Source: Prorocentrum cordatum
Taxonomy: Eukaryota; Sar; Dinophyceae; Prorocentrales; Prorocentraceae
DNA length: 64,000 nt
Assembly (NCBI GenBank): GCA_963575745.1
Contig: CAUYUJ010020170.1
Location: 56,001-120,000 of the forward strand
Direction of reading: 5' to 3'
Numbering within the stretch: the stretch's first letter is position 1; every line of letters starts with the position of its first letter. The notes beneath the pieces were generated by a model. That model did not search any database. It worked only from the letters and a program-made list of their open reading frames with translations, and was not told the origin of the DNA. The translations under genes and the position numbers were made by a program. Positions 62,951 through 64,000 of this stretch are shown piece after piece.

Positions 62951-63240
62951 GTTTGCGAGACCACTCACACTGTTCAAGGGCGGGGCCTCTTCTTGAAGGG
63001 CGGAAATCCTTGAACAATGATTTGTTCAAGGATTCTGTTTTTTGCGACCCCTCACGCTGTTCAAGGGCCCATCCTTGAACAAACATTGTTCAAGACCCTT
63101 GAACAAATTTTGTTCAAGGATCGGTCCTTGAACAGTGTGAGGGGTCGCAAAAACAGAATCCTTGAACAAATCCTTGTTCAAGGATTTATGCCCTCCAAGA
63201 AGAGGCCCCGCCTTTGAACTGCGTGAGGGGTGTAACATTT
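62951..63240. repeat. 280-base near-perfect palindrome built of CCTTGAACAA units
   Basis: The left arm 62955-63094 and right arm 63096-63235 are reverse complements with few mismatches: CGGGGCCTCTTCTTG pairs with CAAGAAGAGGCCCCG, and GATTCTGTTTTTTGCGACC with the mirrored GGTCGCAAAAACAGAATC. Inside, CCTTGAACAA and TTGTTCAAGG alternate about nine times. No ORF; a fold-back element or very young inverted duplication. Confidence 0.95.
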
Positions 63241-63465
63241 TGAGCCCCCTTGGGCCGTTTGGAGCATGTTGGACAGCGCCGAAGATAAACGTCGCGTGAG
63301 AATGACCCAAAGCACGCGGCCCCCCTTCCGTCCCCCACCCACAGCGCCCGAGGAATCCCTCGTGGGACACGCGTAATACATAACACACACGTTCGGCAAC
63401 GTCGTTGTGACTGCTCACGTTCCCACCTCATGTTTGTGACTATCCTAGCTACTCATGTTTCACTC
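63241..63465. other. Unique spacer, no gene seen
   Basis: No frame or repeat can be supported. Confidence 0.4.
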
Positions 63466-63469
63466 TGCG

Positions 63470-63612
63470 CCTCATCACCATCCTCTCCTCCTCTTCTCCT
63501 GACCTCCTCTCCTCCTCTTCCTCCTCCTTCTCTGTCTCCTCCTCCTCCTCTTCCTCCTCCTCATCCTCCTCCTCTCCCTCCTCTCCCTCTCCTCCTCCTC
63601 CACTCCCGCGTC
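63470..63612 (+). repeat. (CCT)n-rich microsatellite
   Basis: TCCTCC/TCTCC triplets, explaining the Pro/Ser and Glu/Arg frames. Confidence 0.9.
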
Positions 63613-63884
63613 CTCCCCCCTCCCCATCGTCGCATGCATCCCCTCCCCCGCTCCTCCTTCCGGAACGAAGCAAGCATCACGGGGTCCTGCGCCCTCGTTG
63701 CCAACGGCGCTCTCCCGATGCACTTGGCGCGCAGTCTCCTTTAGAGAGCAGGGGCATTGCAGCGTGAGAGTGGGCGGGGGGGTGGCGGGTTTTACGTGGG
63801 ACGTCGCCCTGGGGCACCAAGGAAGAGCCCAGGCGATCCTGAATATACTTACAGAGAGGGTCCCATAGAATAGCTCTCACTCTT

Positions 63885-64000
63885 GGGGTTCTCTTGGGGC
63901 CCTCTTGGGGCTCCCTCTAAGGGCCTTCCGAGGCTCGTAGAGGGCGCCGGGAGGGCTCAGAGAGGGCCCCAAGAGAAGCCCCCTTGCTGTCAAGGACGAG
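63885..64000 (-). repeat. Copy of the 60.5-kb dispersed repeat, cut by window edge
   Basis: GGGGCCCTCTTGGGGCTCCC, then CCTTCCGAGGCTCGTAGAGG, GCGCCGGGAGGG and TGCTGTCAAGGACGAG, the same order as at 60.6-60.7 and 60.54 kb. Continues beyond the window. Confidence 0.85.

Overview
The window looks like nuclear DNA of a dinoflagellate. The strongest evidence is a near-complete decayed copy of the dinoflagellate spliced leader (minus strand, 59045-59066, 20 of 22 positions by eye) at the 5' side of a gene. A second leader relic, apparently in tandem, sits directly before an ATG at 5663, and two weaker candidates lie at 23.2 and 1.36 kb. Other dinoflagellate traits are GT/GC-AG introns whose 3' exon usually begins with G, GC-rich genes set in huge amounts of simple repeat, every supportable gene on one strand (minus), and many retroelements. 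The species cannot be determined from this sequence.

Layout, left to right. 1-1.3 kb: intronless C5-cytosine DNA methyltransferase running off the left edge. 1.3-4.9 kb: dispersed repeats and a 1.2 kb C-rich minisatellite. 4.95-5.66 kb: small acidic-repeat protein behind spliced-leader relics. 7.5-13.7 kb: one five-exon gene of unknown function whose introns are filled with microsatellites. 13.9-19.1 kb: four minisatellite or dispersed-repeat families. 19.3-23.2 kb: four-exon hAT-transposase-like gene. 24.1-29.2 kb: AT-rich islands flanking a three-ORF retroelement with reverse transcriptase and RNase H. 29.3 to about 47.8 kb: an almost continuous minus-strand coding run that ends in endonuclease, reverse transcriptase, zinc-finger and RNase H modules. 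It is best read as one very large, frame-broken non-LTR retroelement carrying a RING finger and a degenerate DNA-methyltransferase-like domain. 48-53 kb: duplicated modules, a short inverted-repeat element family, a helicase fragment and an 89-bp tandem repeat. 54.4-59.07 kb: two unknown helical or basic protein genes. 59.7-62.7 kb: small gene pieces. 62.95-63.24 kb: a 280-bp palindrome. The right edge is a dispersed repeat also present at 60.5 kb.

How it fits together: the region is dominated by retroposition (leader relics, two adjacent retroelements) and by repeat expansion inside introns. Many coding runs carry single-base frame breaks. Several of these sit in runs of 7 to 10 G or C, so base-level assembly error and true decay cannot be separated here. 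No rRNA, tRNA or CRISPR was seen.
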